From NCBI RefSeq assembly GCF_001937195.1, contig NZ_MSDO01000010.1, forward strand, positions 62,001 through 126,000: a stretch of DNA of 64,000 bases. The letters run 5' to 3'. This DNA is from Salinicola socius (lineage in GTDB: Bacteria; Pseudomonadota; Gammaproteobacteria; Pseudomonadales; Halomonadaceae). Made by a program: the position numbers and the translations under genes. Each line of letters opens with the position of its first letter. Positions within the stretch are counted from its first letter, which is position 1. This document shows positions 17,266 to 26,628 of this stretch, piece by piece. Under the pieces are notes generated by a model. The model was not told the DNA's origin. It saw nothing but the letters and a program-made list of their open reading frames with translations, and made no database searches.

Positions 17266-17390
17266 GTATCGCCTCTTTTCAAACCGTGAACCCTGTCTGT
17301 CGAGCCTTGCCGCCAGACGAAGCCGCCGATGATATCGACCCAGTCGGTGAACGCCAGAGAAATTCGGAAAAAGCGGATTGCCGCAAACGA

Positions 17391-17418
17391 AACGGGGCGG
17401 CCAACTGGCCGCCCCGTT
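17391..17418 (-). terminator. Terminator of the opgD gene
   Basis: A perfect 13-bp stem (arms 17391-17403 and 17406-17418, core CGGGGCGGCC) with a 2-nt loop is followed on the minus strand by TCGTTTGCGG. It lies 36 bp after the opgD stop. The very strong stem makes up for the short T tract. Confidence 0.7.
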
Positions 17419-17453
17419 CGTGATCCGATTGGGCATCGTCTACCAATCAGCAC

Positions 17454-19106
17454 CTAGACTGCTGCAGGGTGCTTGGGATACTCCCGTTCTTCCGGTGGTG
17501 TCGGGAAGTACTGGAACAGCCAGGTTTCGCTCACCGTCTTGTTGTCGGCGACGAGATTCAGACGCATGTTGATCGGATCGGTGGAATCGCTGACCGGGTA
17601 CCAGTCGAACTGGATACGGAAACCCTGGATCTCCTCGATCCACAGAATATCGAGCTGCTTGACCTCGCCTTCGGGTACGTCGAGCTGGGTCTTGATATCG
17701 ATGTCGTTGTCGTAGAAGTGCTTGAGCTCACCGCCGATGAAATCCACCGCAATGCGTTTGGCCCAGACCTTCGGATAGTGCTCGCCCGGCGCCCACCCTT
17801 CGGGGAAACCGCCGATGCCGGTGAACGTCTTGCGCACACGGGCCAGATCGGGCTTGACCGGCGGTTGCGCGCTCCAGTAGAGCTTGTAGCCGTAATTGAG
17901 TTCCTGGCCCGGCTCGATCGCCTGCTCGGGTTTCCAGAACGCCACCACGTTATCCATGGTCTCCCCGGTCGTGGGGATTTCGAGCATCTGGATCTCGCCC
18001 TTGCCCCACTGCCCTTTCGGTTCGACCCACAGGCTGGGGCGCTTGTGGTAGTTGCCGACGATATCTTCGTAGTGGCTGAAGTCGTGATCCGTCTGCAGCA
18101 GTCCGAAGCCCTTGGGATTGTCGTCACCGAAGGTGTTGAACTGGACCCGCGGCGGATTGTTGAGCGGGCGACACACCCACTCGCCATTGCCGAGCCACAT
18201 CGACAGCCGGTCGGAGTCGTGGATCTGCGGGTGGAAGGTCAGGCACATGTCGCGCTGCTGCGTGCCGCAGCTGAACATGCTGGTCATCGGCGTGATGCCG
18301 AGCTGGGCGATCGACTCGCGCGGATAGAGATACTTGTCGATATCCATCACCACGCGCTCGTCTTCGCAATGGATCACGAAGCGATAGGCGCCCGCCAGAC
18401 TCGGGGAATCCAGCAGCGCATAGGCAGTGAACGTGGTCTCACCGGGCTTCGGCGTCTCGAACCAGAAGCGGGTGAACGCCGGGAACTCCTCGGTCTTGCC
18501 GTCGCTGTACGTATTTACCGTCACGCCGCGGGCGGAGAGCCCGTACTGATAGGTGTCATCGACAGCCCGGAAATAGCTCGCCCCCAGGAAGGAGACAATA
18601 TCGCGCTTGGTCAGCGACGGCTCCTTGAACACCCGGAAGCCGGCAAAACCGAGATCGCCCTGCCCTTCGAGCTGGGAGACGTCGACATCGGCCTTCGAGT
18701 AGTCGAACAGATCCGGGCGGAAGTGGATTTCCTTGGCTTTCTGGGTATCGGGATCGATCGAGTACATCCGCACCGGCTGGTTGAACGCCATGCCGACATG
18801 GAAAAACTGGATATCGAGCGGCCCATTCATGCTGTTCCACAACGAATGGTCGGGATCGTAGCCGATGGCGTTGTATTGCTGCGGCGTCAGATTGGCCAGC
18901 GTCGGCGGCAGTTTTTCGACGGTGCTCTGGTAGGCCTTGGCCGCCAGATCCCGGGCAAAGCCCTGCAACCCATCGAAACTGAAGGACGACGCTTCACCAT
19001 CGGCGATATCGCTGGCGGCACGCGCCGCCGCGAACAGCGGTGCCGAGGGAAGGCCATACCAGGCAGCCAACGCAATCGCGCTTTTCAGCACACTTCTACG
19101 ATCCAT
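17454..19106 (-). CDS. opgD: Periplasmic glucan biosynthesis protein OpgD/MdoD
   Basis: A 550-aa MdoG/OpgD family protein that shapes osmoregulated periplasmic glucans. The N-terminus [16 protein letters not shown] is a twin-arginine signal, the feature that separates OpgD from the Sec-exported OpgG. Family landmarks include [30 protein letters not shown], a [12 protein letters not shown] segment, [21 protein letters not shown] and FSCGTQQRD. The start at 19106 begins with the Tat motif; an ATG at 19148 would bury it. No opgH (glucosyltransferase) is adjacent, so the transferase must be elsewhere. Periplasmic glucans matter at low osmolarity, complementing trehalose at high osmolarity. Confidence 0.93.
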   Translation of the reverse strand: MDRRSVLKSAIALAAWYGLPSAPLFAAARAASDIADGEASSFSFDGLQGFARDLAAKAYQSTVEKLPPTLANLTPQQYNAIGYDPDHSLWNSMNGPLDIQFFHVGMAFNQPVRMYSIDPDTQKAKEIHFRPDLFDYSKADVDVSQLEGQGDLGFAGFRVFKEPSLTKRDIVSFLGASYFRAVDDTYQYGLSARGVTVNTYSDGKTEEFPAFTRFWFETPKPGETTFTAYALLDSPSLAGAYRFVIHCEDERVVMDIDKYLYPRESIAQLGITPMTSMFSCGTQQRDMCLTFHPQIHDSDRLSMWLGNGEWVCRPLNNPPRVQFNTFGDDNPKGFGLLQTDHDFSHYEDIVGNYHKRPSLWVEPKGQWGKGEIQMLEIPTTGETMDNVVAFWKPEQAIEPGQELNYGYKLYWSAQPPVKPDLARVRKTFTGIGGFPEGWAPGEHYPKVWAKRIAVDFIGGELKHFYDNDIDIKTQLDVPEGEVKQLDILWIEEIQGFRIQFDWYPVSDSTDPINMRLNLVADNKTVSETWLFQYFPTPPEEREYPKHPAAV

Positions 19107-19355
19107 GAACACCCATCCTTTGTGTGGCGGCAGTCGAGAAGGAAGCATACCCGATCATCACGAATCAGGCTGCACCCGGAGAATCCTGAATCAGACGTTT
19201 TCTCAAAGGATGGGTTCCCCAAGCGTTATCGGACCGTCAGCAAAGCGCGAGACGCCTCTCACCCCACCCTTGGTGGCATCGTCGACCGGCGAGACGCGTG
19301 CTAACGTCGATCGCAGTGGAACGCTTTGATCCCCCAGCCGACATCGAGAGGTCTC

Positions 19356-20612
19356 GTGAAACGTCGCTACTCCTCGCACTATTCCTGGCGCCGCGCCCAC
19401 AGTATCGATGAACTCGCCTGGATGGCGCGCCAGCGTCTTCCCGCCTTCGCCTGGGAGTATGTCCACGGCGGCTCGGAAGACGAGATCACCCTCGGCGACA
19501 ACCGCCGTGCCTTCGCAGCCTGGGGCTGGCAGCCGCGCACCCTGATCGATGTCGAAACCCGAGACAGCCGCACCCGGCTGCTGGATGGCCCCGCCGAACT
19601 GCCCCTGGCGATCGCACCTACCGGCTACAACGGCATGCTGTGGCGGGACGGCGATATCGCGCTGGCGAAGGCTGCGGCCAGTCGCGGCATCCCGTTCACC
19701 CTGAGCACGGTCTCCTGCGCCAGTCTGGAGCAGATCGCCGCTGCGGTGCCAGCGGTGAGGCTCTGGTTTCAGCTCTACGTGCTGGACGACGAAGCGGTTC
19801 GCAATGACATGCTCGAGCGGGCGAAACACGCCGGCGCCGAAGTACTGATGGTCACCACGGACACCGTGGTGCTGGGACGTCGGGAGTGGGATTCGCGAAG
19901 CTATCTCAACCCGCGGCGTCTGGCGTGGCCCTACCTGCTGGACGCCGGTCTGCATCCGCAGTGGGCCTATCGTGCGCTCTGGCCCCAGGGATTGCCGACG
20001 CTGGGCAACCTGATGAAATATCTGCCCAGGGAACAGCAGAGCGCCGGCAGCGCCGCCGGCTATATCAATCAGCGCATGACGCGTCGGCTGACCTGGGAAG
20101 TGCTGGCCGATATCCGCAAGCGCTGGCCCGGCAAGCTGCTGATCAAGGGAATTCTCAACGCCGAGGATGCGCGCGAGGCGAAACGCATCGGCGCCGACGG
20201 CGTGGTCGTCACCAACCATGGTGGACGCCAGCTCGACGGCGCCCCGGCGACCCTGGACGCCCTGCCCGAAGTGGTCGACGCGGTGGGCGATTCGATGCAC
20301 GTGCTGCTGGATAGCGGCGTTCGACGCGGCAGCGACATCGCCAAGGCGGTCGCGCTGGGCGCCGAGGGCGTGCTGTGCGGACGCGCCACGCTCTACGGCC
20401 TGGCGCTCGGCGGCGAAGCGGGCGCGGCCCACGCCATCGATCTGCTCAAGGATCAGCTGCACAACGTGATGGCCCAGCTCGGCCGGCCAACGCTTGGGCA
20501 GCTCGATGCCAGCTGTCTGCGCCGCTTACCCTATGCGTCGACCCAAGGCGACTCACCCCAACGCCCGAGCGACGCCTTGCCGGGTGGAGAGACGCCGGGG
20601 GATATGCCCTAG
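19356..20612 (+). CDS. lldD: FMN-dependent alpha-hydroxy acid dehydrogenase (LldD-like)
   Basis: A 418-aa TIM-barrel flavoprotein that oxidises 2-hydroxy acids, most likely L-lactate to pyruvate at the inner membrane face. Visible: APTGYNGMLW (FMN binding), STVSCASLEQI, WFQLYVLDD, LIKGILNAEDA with the FMN Lys, NHGGRQLDGAP (catalytic His and Arg) and LLDSGVRRGSDIAKAVALGA with GRATLYG. GTG 19356 is chosen because GAGAGG lies seven bases upstream and the family N-terminus starts here; a TTG at 19326 is alternative. Its TAG stop shares the CTAG at 20609-20612 with the stop of gloA. Lactate specificity is inferred; mandelate or glycolate are possible. Confidence 0.9.
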   Translation: MKRRYSSHYSWRRAHSIDELAWMARQRLPAFAWEYVHGGSEDEITLGDNRRAFAAWGWQPRTLIDVETRDSRTRLLDGPAELPLAIAPTGYNGMLWRDGDIALAKAAASRGIPFTLSTVSCASLEQIAAAVPAVRLWFQLYVLDDEAVRNDMLERAKHAGAEVLMVTTDTVVLGRREWDSRSYLNPRRLAWPYLLDAGLHPQWAYRALWPQGLPTLGNLMKYLPREQQSAGSAAGYINQRMTRRLTWEVLADIRKRWPGKLLIKGILNAEDAREAKRIGADGVVVTNHGGRQLDGAPATLDALPEVVDAVGDSMHVLLDSGVRRGSDIAKAVALGAEGVLCGRATLYGLALGGEAGAAHAIDLLKDQLHNVMAQLGRPTLGQLDASCLRRLPYASTQGDSPQRPSDALPGGETPGDMP

Positions 20613-21142
20613 CTTCCCAGCCCTTTCGACAGCGAGGGCTGGACGACTTCGATCCAGTAACCGTCGGGATCCTTGACGAAGATCACGTTTTTCATCTTGC
20701 CCTGATCCGAACGCTTCTTGAATTCGACGGCGTTGGCGTCGAACCACTGCTCTGCCGCTGCCAGATCCGGCACCGAAAAGCAGATATGTCCGAAACCCTG
20801 GGGCTCGGCGTTGCCGTCGTGATATTGCAGTGCCGGATCGTCTTCGCTGCCCCAGTTATGGGTCAGTTCCAGCACGCCCTTCTGGGCAAAGGTGTAGGCG
20901 GTACGCTCGCCGTCGTCCTCGGGGATGGCGCTTTCGTCGTCGACCCGCGCCAGGAAATAGAGCGTGAACTGCATCTCGGGGAAATCGAGCTTGCGCAGCA
21001 GGCGCATGCCGAACACGCGGGTATAGAACGCGAGCGACACCTCTGGGTCCTTGGCCCGCAACATGGTGTGATTGAACACGAATCCTCGGGTTTCCGTCGG
21101 CGCGGCCTGCACGCCGGCAACCTGATCTTCGGCGATAGTCAT
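20609..21142 (-). CDS. gloA: Lactoylglutathione lyase (glyoxalase I)
   Basis: A 177-aa enzyme converting the methylglyoxal-glutathione adduct to S-lactoylglutathione in the cytoplasm. It is of the longer, eukaryote-like class: FNHTMLRAKDPEVSLAFY at the start, MRLLRKLDFPEMQFTLYFL, LELTHNWGSE (metal Glu), GFGHICFSVPD (metal His) and GYWIEVVQP (metal Glu). AAGGAG lies seven bases before the ATG. It is convergent with the LldD-like gene, sharing a 4-bp stop overlap. The pair makes metabolic sense, since the glyoxalase route ends in lactate, although glyoxalase II normally yields D-lactate and LldD is usually L-specific. Confidence 0.95.
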   Translation of the reverse strand: MTIAEDQVAGVQAAPTETRGFVFNHTMLRAKDPEVSLAFYTRVFGMRLLRKLDFPEMQFTLYFLARVDDESAIPEDDGERTAYTFAQKGVLELTHNWGSEDDPALQYHDGNAEPQGFGHICFSVPDLAAAEQWFDANAVEFKKRSDQGKMKNVIFVKDPDGYWIEVVQPSLSKGLGS

Positions 21143-21361
21143 GGAAGACTCCTTGGGTTGACGATAAAAAGACGGACTGAAGAGAGGGATGATGACGGCG
21201 TCGTGAGTGAAGGCATCGATGGGAAGGATGAGGGCACCGGCCGGCCGTCACAAGCGTCGGCGTCGATGCCTGCCATGTCGGCGTCGGATCCGGCCAACGG
21301 CTTTGCGCGACCCGGACTCTGCTCTACACTCGGTTGAAACCGGCAAACAGGGCCCACGGGC

Positions 21362-21931
21362 ATGGCGACAGGCACGATCCCCCACCTCACGACGCAATGC
21401 GCTGTCACAGCACGCCCCCTTCGAACCCGCGCTTGCCGACCGTCGGCTCTGTCTCGCCTAAGCCTGTTATTCACCGGGATGCTGTTACTGCTGCTCGCTG
21501 GCTGCAGCACGCAGAAGGCGATTGTCACCCGCGACGATGGCCCGGCCATCGATGGCAACAACCTCTCCATCGATCGCATCCTGGTGATGTCCGCCGCCAA
21601 GGATGCGCTCGGCACGCCCTACCGATGGGGCGGCACGACGCCCAGCGGCTATGACTGCTCGGGACTGGTACAGATGGCCTACGGCAAGATCGGCATCTCG
21701 CTGCCACGCACCTCCAACGAGCAGTTCCACGCCCTGGACGAGATCGATGTGGCCCGTCCCGGCGACCTGCTGTTCTTCGGCTCCGGTAGCCACGCCACTC
21801 ACGTTGGTATCTACATGGGCGATCGTCGGATGATCCATGCCCCCGGCAACGGTCGCACCGTCAGCGTGTCGTCGCTGGACGTCCGTTACTGGCGCAAGCA
21901 TTATCTGGGCGCCGCAGCACCCGCGAATTGA
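21362..21931 (+). CDS. NlpC/P60-family cell wall lipoprotein (Spr-like)
   Basis: A 189-aa outer membrane or periplasmic peptidoglycan endopeptidase like MepS/Spr. The hydrophobic stretch FTGMLLLLLAGCS ends in a lipobox, with Cys at about residue 48, giving an unusually long n-region if ATG 21362 is right. The NlpC/P60 domain has GTPYRWGGTTPSGYDCSGLV (catalytic Cys, written only to this point), RPGDLLFFGS, THVGIYMGD (catalytic His) and MIHAPG (third polar residue). Divergent from gloA with 219 bp between. A later start would give a more normal signal peptide but no good codon is visible. Confidence 0.9.
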   Translation: MATGTIPHLTTQCAVTARPLRTRACRPSALSRLSLLFTGMLLLLLAGCSTQKAIVTRDDGPAIDGNNLSIDRILVMSAAKDALGTPYRWGGTTPSGYDCSGLVQMAYGKIGISLPRTSNEQFHALDEIDVARPGDLLFFGSGSHATHVGIYMGDRRMIHAPGNGRTVSVSSLDVRYWRKHYLGAAAPAN

Positions 21932-22194
21932 TCCGAACCTGGTGACCGCCGCTGGATCAGCACCGCCATCGCAAGCCGATCCAGATAGCCTTGCAGGAAC
22001 GCAAAGCGGTCTTACCCTTGAGATATCGGGCCATGGCTACCACGTTGTAGAAACGTCACGGACACATCGCACGAGCGCAGTCGGCATGTCGTTATTGCCA
22101 TCGATTGTTTCACAGCGCCGCTCGCGTTCGTCATGATACGTGTCTGACTCAAGGCTTCGAACAGAAGTCGCCACTGGCAAACGGAGAATGCGTC

Positions 22195-22830
22195 ATGGCT
22201 TTGCAACTCGGCGATACCGCCCCCGATTTCACCCAGGAAAGCACCGACGGTCCGATTCACTTTCACGACTGGGCCGGTGACAACTGGGTCATTCTGTTTT
22301 CCCACCCGGCCGACTTCACCCCGGTCTGCACCACCGAACTGGGTGAAGTCTCGCGTCTGAAGCCGGAGTTCGAGCGGCGTAACACCAAGGCGATCGGTCT
22401 CTCGGTCGATCCGCTGGAAGACCACACTCGCTGGGTCGGCGACATCGAGGAGACCCAGGGTTGCGGGCTCAACTTCCCGCTTCTGGCCGACGCCGACCGC
22501 TCGGTGAGCGAGGCCTACGGCATGATTCATCCCAATGCCAGCGGCACCAACACCGTGCGTTCGGTATTCATCATCGACCCGGCCAAGAAGGTGCGCCTGA
22601 CGATCACCTATCCGCCCAGCACCGGCCGCAACTTCGCCGAGATTCTGCGCGTGCTGGACAGCCTGCAACTGACCGACAGCCACAAGGTCGCCACGCCGGT
22701 GAACTGGCAGGACGGCGACGACGTCATCATCGTGCCGTCGATCGACAACGAGAAGGCCAAGGAACTCTTCCCCAATGGCTGGGACGAGAAGAAGCCCTAC
22801 CTTCGCGTCACCAAGCAGCCAAACAAGTGA
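22195..22830 (+). CDS. 1-Cys peroxiredoxin (Prx6 class)
   Basis: A 211-aa thiol peroxidase reducing hydrogen peroxide and organic peroxides. The peroxidatic Cys45 lies in FTPVCTTELG; the 1-Cys Prx6 class is shown by the long C-terminal domain (TPVNWQDGDDVIIVPSI) and the absence of a C-terminal resolving Cys. Arg in TNTVRSVFIIDP near residue 125 completes the active site. The other Cys (CGLNFPLLAD) precedes a conserved segment. ATG 22195 has GGAG at 10 bases; an in-frame ATG at 22105 would add unlike residues. It ends in a strong terminator and stands alone. Confidence 0.94.
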   Translation: MALQLGDTAPDFTQESTDGPIHFHDWAGDNWVILFSHPADFTPVCTTELGEVSRLKPEFERRNTKAIGLSVDPLEDHTRWVGDIEETQGCGLNFPLLADADRSVSEAYGMIHPNASGTNTVRSVFIIDPAKKVRLTITYPPSTGRNFAEILRVLDSLQLTDSHKVATPVNWQDGDDVIIVPSIDNEKAKELFPNGWDEKKPYLRVTKQPNK

Positions 22831-22887
22831 TCGCGATGGGATGGCGTCGATAACGTCATTCCATAACGATGCCTTGCAGAAACGACA

Positions 22888-22919
22888 ACGCCCGCGCTCT
22901 TTCGAGTGCGGGCGTTTTT
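22888..22919 (+). terminator. Rho-independent terminator of the peroxiredoxin gene
   Basis: ACGCCCGC (22888-22895) pairs with GCGGGCGT (22908-22915); an inner GCTC/GAGT helix extends the stem to 12 bp around a TTTC loop, followed by TTTTT. Confidence 0.92.
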
Positions 22920-22991
22920 GTGACTGGCAGCAGAGTCGGCGAAGAACCGAAGACCAAGGGCGGTGCCGTCGACAAGATGTGGGCGATTGGA

Positions 22992-23828
22992 TCAGCCGAT
23001 GGTCTCGGGCTCGCGGCGTGGACGCCATACCAGTAGTTCTTCGACCAACGCTATCAAAAGCGCCTGTACCTGCTTGGCCTCTCGTTCCCGATAGGGAAAC
23101 GTCGTCGAAGCGTCGACCAGCGCCCCCTCCCGAGGCTCTTCCATGTAAGTCACTTGGGAAAGTTCAAGCTGGACGGCGTGCACATCCTTGTTCGGAGTTC
23201 CGTAATGTCGGGTAATGAAGCCACCCTTGAAGCGTCCGTTGACGACCCACGAGTAGGATGACTGCGCGGCGCAGACGCTCTCCAGTCGATCGCTCAAGGT
23301 TGCATCGCAACTCCCGCCATCGTTGGTCCCCAGGTTGATGTCGGGAAGCTGGCCGTCGAAAAGTCTCGCTACCTGTGAGCGAATCGAATGGGCGTCGAAC
23401 AGCACCGCGTAGCCGAAACGCCGGCGAAGCCGCGCCAGCTCCTCACTCAAGGCAAGATGATAAGGCCGCCAGACGTTGTCGAGCGCCCAGTCGCGTGCGT
23501 CTTTTGAAGGCGCATGCCCGGCCCGATAGAGCGGCTCGCCGTCGAAATCGACCTCAGGAAACAGACCGGTGGTCGCCCCCGCATAGAGCGGTTTGTCGTC
23601 TGCCGAGCGGTTCAGATCGACGACATAGCGGGAGTATTTAGCTTGTAGCCGACCGACGCCCTGCGCGTCGAGAAAGTCATAAAGCCGCGGGATATGCCAG
23701 TCGGTGTCGATCAACGACAGCCCACGGTGGCTGAGCCCGGCCTCGACTTGTGGCGTCAAATGCGTTCCGGCGTGGGGCATCGATACCAAGACTGGCGTAT
23801 CCCCCTGGGTCAAATGGAAACTGCTCAT
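22992..23828 (-). CDS. hutG: N-formylglutamate deformylase HutG
   Basis: HutG hydrolyses N-formyl-L-glutamate to glutamate and formate, the last step of the five-step hut route that also uses HutF. The 278-aa protein has [11 protein letters not shown] (metal His), [12 protein letters not shown] (Asp and His), [28 protein letters not shown] and FITRHYGTP. It is the last gene of the leftward hut operon; its ATG overlaps the hutI stop as ATGA (23825-23828). A terminator was not seen directly after it, although the peroxiredoxin hairpin 72 bp away could act in this direction. Confidence 0.94.
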   Translation of the reverse strand: MSSFHLTQGDTPVLVSMPHAGTHLTPQVEAGLSHRGLSLIDTDWHIPRLYDFLDAQGVGRLQAKYSRYVVDLNRSADDKPLYAGATTGLFPEVDFDGEPLYRAGHAPSKDARDWALDNVWRPYHLALSEELARLRRRFGYAVLFDAHSIRSQVARLFDGQLPDINLGTNDGGSCDATLSDRLESVCAAQSSYSWVVNGRFKGGFITRHYGTPNKDVHAVQLELSQVTYMEEPREGALVDASTTFPYREREAKQVQALLIALVEELLVWRPRREPETIG

Positions 23829-25030
23829 GCGGTGATCCTCTCTCCGTGGCGGAAGCGGACGCCTGGCAGTTGCCCCCCCAACCAATAAGCGAGTTCGGCC
23901 GGCCCGGTGACGTCCCACGCCACGGCGTCAGCCACTTTGCCAACCTCGAGCGAACCGTGGGTTGCGTCAATACCGAGTGCCTTGGCGGCATGCAACGTCA
24001 CGCCCGCCAGCGCCTCCTCGGGCGTCAAGCGGAACAGCGTACAACCCAGATTCATCATGAGTCGCAGCGACAGCACCGGCGACGTGCCGGGGTTGAGATC
24101 GCTGGCCAGCGCCATCGCGACCCCGTGCTCACGAAACGCGTCGATCGGGGGCAATTGCGTCTCGCGCAGCGTCAGAAACGCCCCGGGCAGCAATACGGCA
24201 GTAGTGCCGCTGGCGGCCATGGCACGCGCATCTTCGGCATTGGCATATTCGACGTGATCAGCCGATAACGCACCGAATTCGGCTGCCAGCCTGCAGCCAC
24301 CCAGACGCGACAGCTGCTCGGCATGCAGCTTCACCGGTAAGCCGAGATGGCGGGCCGTGTCGAATACCCGCCGCATCTGGGCCGGAGAAAACGCAATGCC
24401 TTCGCAGAAGCCGTCGACAGCGTCGATCAGCCCCTCCGTTGCCAGTGTCGGCAGGATCGTCTCGCACACCAGCTCGATGTAGTCATCGCTACGCTCGGCG
24501 TACTCCGGCGGCAGGGCGTGGGCGGCGAGGCAGGTCGTCTTTACCGTGACGGGCAAGCGCCGTTCCAGCTCGCGCGCCACCTGCAGCATGCGCCGTTCGC
24601 TGTCGAGATCGAGACCGTAGCCGGACTTGATCTCGAGCGTGGTAACCCCCTCCGCCAGCAGCACGCGCGCTCGCGCTTCGGCGCGTGCGTAAAGCGTCTC
24701 GAAATCGGACTCCCGGGTCGCTCTGACACTGCTGACGATACCGCCGCCCTGGCGTGCGATCGTCTCGTAGTCGGCACCCTCCAGGCGCTGTTCGAACTCA
24801 CCACTGCGATCGCCGCCGAAGACCAGATGTGTGTGGCAGTCGATCAACCCCGGGGTCAGCCAGCGTCCTCCGAGGTCGTGGCTTGCGTCGAAGTGCTGCT
24901 TGGGCAGGTCGATTTCACGACCGATCCAGTCGATACGCCCATCGACGACGATAAGCGCCGCGTCCTCGATGAGGGAGTAGCGTCCGCCAACCATGGTGAT
25001 GGCGTGACAGTGGGACCAGAGCTGATTCAT
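23825..25030 (-). CDS. hutI: Imidazolonepropionase HutI
   Basis: HutI opens the ring of 4-imidazolone-5-propionate to give N-formimino-L-glutamate. A 401-aa amidohydrolase with [17 protein letters not shown] (two metal His), [16 protein letters not shown] (substrate binding), [46 protein letters not shown] (metal His), SADHVEYAN and [11 protein letters not shown] (metal Asp). Three in-frame ATGs (25060, 25042, 25030) lie close together; 25030 is favoured by an AAGGG 12 bases upstream and by the usual MNQLW-type start. It lies between hutH (34 bp) and hutG (4-bp overlap). Confidence 0.94.
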   Translation of the reverse strand: MNQLWSHCHAITMVGGRYSLIEDAALIVVDGRIDWIGREIDLPKQHFDASHDLGGRWLTPGLIDCHTHLVFGGDRSGEFEQRLEGADYETIARQGGGIVSSVRATRESDFETLYARAEARARVLLAEGVTTLEIKSGYGLDLDSERRMLQVARELERRLPVTVKTTCLAAHALPPEYAERSDDYIELVCETILPTLATEGLIDAVDGFCEGIAFSPAQMRRVFDTARHLGLPVKLHAEQLSRLGGCRLAAEFGALSADHVEYANAEDARAMAASGTTAVLLPGAFLTLRETQLPPIDAFREHGVAMALASDLNPGTSPVLSLRLMMNLGCTLFRLTPEEALAGVTLHAAKALGIDATHGSLEVGKVADAVAWDVTGPAELAYWLGGQLPGVRFRHGERITA

Positions 25031-25064
25031 GGGCGATGGCATCCCTTCGGTCGTGGGCAAAAGA

Positions 25065-26624
25065 TTACGTCAGTGTCAGTGCACGGGCTTCCGGTGACCC
25101 GCCAAGCGTCGAGGCGATCACCGGAGGAATCGACGCGCGACGGATAGCCGCGTAGATCCTCTCGATATCCAGCGAGAGCGGATGCTCTTCTTCGTAGATC
25201 CCAACGATTCCGCGCAGCCAGCCCCACGCGGCACTGGTGCCGGTCGCAAAGCGCTCGCTGGGCAATAGATCGAACGCCTGGGCCGCGCACAGCCACTCGA
25301 TGGCGATGATTCGAAAGGCATTGTCGATCGCGGCATCCAGCTTCAACGCGGCGCTGTCGCCGAGGCTGAGATGATCCTCCTGCAGAGCGGAAGTGAGGTA
25401 GTTGTCGATCACCGCGGGCTGGGCGAGTCGCTTGTTGTCGGCGGCGAGCGAAGCTGCCGTGTACTGCGCGATCATCATGCCGGATTTCATCCCGCTCTCT
25501 GACGAGAGAAATGGCGGCAGGCCACTGTAAAGACTGCTCACTTCGGGCGTCACGAGCCGGTAGATACGTCGCTCGGACATTGCGCTCCATTCCGCCACCG
25601 CCATCGCTAACTGATCGCAGGCCAGGGCGATGGACTCGCTATGAGGGTTGGCCTGGGAAACGACCCGGTATCCGTCGGCGTTTTTCAGCAGCAGTGGATT
25701 ATCCGTGGCGCTGTTCAACTCGCGATCGATCTGCTGTGCAGCGTGCGCCAGCTGGTCGCGGCAGGCCCCATGCACCTGCGGAATCGCACGCAGACTCAAG
25801 GCGTCCTGCAGATGCCCGCCTCGGCGAGTCGCGAGCCATTGGCTGTCGTGCAAGAGCTCACGCAGCGTACGCCCGCATATCTGCATGCCCAGCTGCGGCT
25901 TGAGTGCCAACACGTCAGCATCGAATGCCTCGAGTTGGCCACCCAGCGCATCGAAACTCATCGCCGCGCCGATATCAGCCCAGGCGCTCAAGCGATTGGC
26001 GCCATCCAGCGCCAGGCAGGCCAGGCCCGTCATGGCCGGTGTGCCATTGACCAGGCTCAGGCCATCTTTAGCGCCCAATGTCACCGGCGGTTTTTCAATG
26101 CTCGACAGCACCGCTTCAGCGCTCAGCGTCTCGCCACGGTAACGCACCTGTCCTATACCGATCATGGCGAGACCGATGTGGGCCATGTGCGTGAGATAAC
26201 CGACCGAGCCCTGCCCCGGCACCACGGGCGTTACGTGGTGGTTCAGAAAGTCGATTAGCCGCTCGACGATTTGCGGGCTGATCCCGGAATGACCGTGGCT
26301 GTAGTTGACCACGGCCGTCGCCATGATCGCGCGAACCTGATCGTCGCGTAAGGGCGCGCCAACGCAGCAGGCATGGCTCATCAAGGTGTGATAGGAGAGC
26401 CGCTGAAGCTGATCCGGCTGGAGCCGCACATGGCAGAGCGCCCCGAGCCCGGTATTGATGCCGTAGTAACGGGTTTCCCCGCGAGCGAACTCCTCGACGG
26501 CATGGCGAACGTCGCGAACTCGCTTCCAGCGTTCCTCCGAGAGCCGAAGCTCGGCACCATGACAGGCCACGTCCACAATGGCGCGCCAGGACACCGCTTC
26601 GTTGCCAAGCGTGATCGCGGTCAT
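25065..26624 (-). CDS. hutH: HutH-type aromatic amino acid ammonia-lyase lacking the MIO triad
   Basis: By position this should be the histidine ammonia-lyase making urocanate. The 519-aa protein is plainly a family member: [11 protein letters not shown] at residues 53-63 with the catalytic-loop Tyr, [45 protein letters not shown] and SATDNPLL. The key difference is at residues 139-149, which read [11 protein letters not shown] where normal enzymes read GSVG-ASGDLAPLAH; the Ala-Ser-Gly that cyclises to the MIO electrophile is absent and the segment is shorter. No second hutH is in the window. AGGAG lies 7 bases before the ATG; the gene starts 5 bp after the BCCT stop. Gene is sure, activity as HutH is not. 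Confidence 0.85.
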   Translation of the reverse strand: MTAITLGNEAVSWRAIVDVACHGAELRLSEERWKRVRDVRHAVEEFARGETRYYGINTGLGALCHVRLQPDQLQRLSYHTLMSHACCVGAPLRDDQVRAIMATAVVNYSHGHSGISPQIVERLIDFLNHHVTPVVPGQGSVGYLTHMAHIGLAMIGIGQVRYRGETLSAEAVLSSIEKPPVTLGAKDGLSLVNGTPAMTGLACLALDGANRLSAWADIGAAMSFDALGGQLEAFDADVLALKPQLGMQICGRTLRELLHDSQWLATRRGGHLQDALSLRAIPQVHGACRDQLAHAAQQIDRELNSATDNPLLLKNADGYRVVSQANPHSESIALACDQLAMAVAEWSAMSERRIYRLVTPEVSSLYSGLPPFLSSESGMKSGMMIAQYTAASLAADNKRLAQPAVIDNYLTSALQEDHLSLGDSAALKLDAAIDNAFRIIAIEWLCAAQAFDLLPSERFATGTSAAWGWLRGIVGIYEEEHPLSLDIERIYAAIRRASIPPVIASTLGGSPEARALTLT

Positions 26625-26628
26625 CGTG

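Noticed and set aside
17469-19304. 611-codon plus-strand frame opposite opgD
   Set aside because: Antisense of OpgD, whose Tat signal and motifs are on the minus strand.
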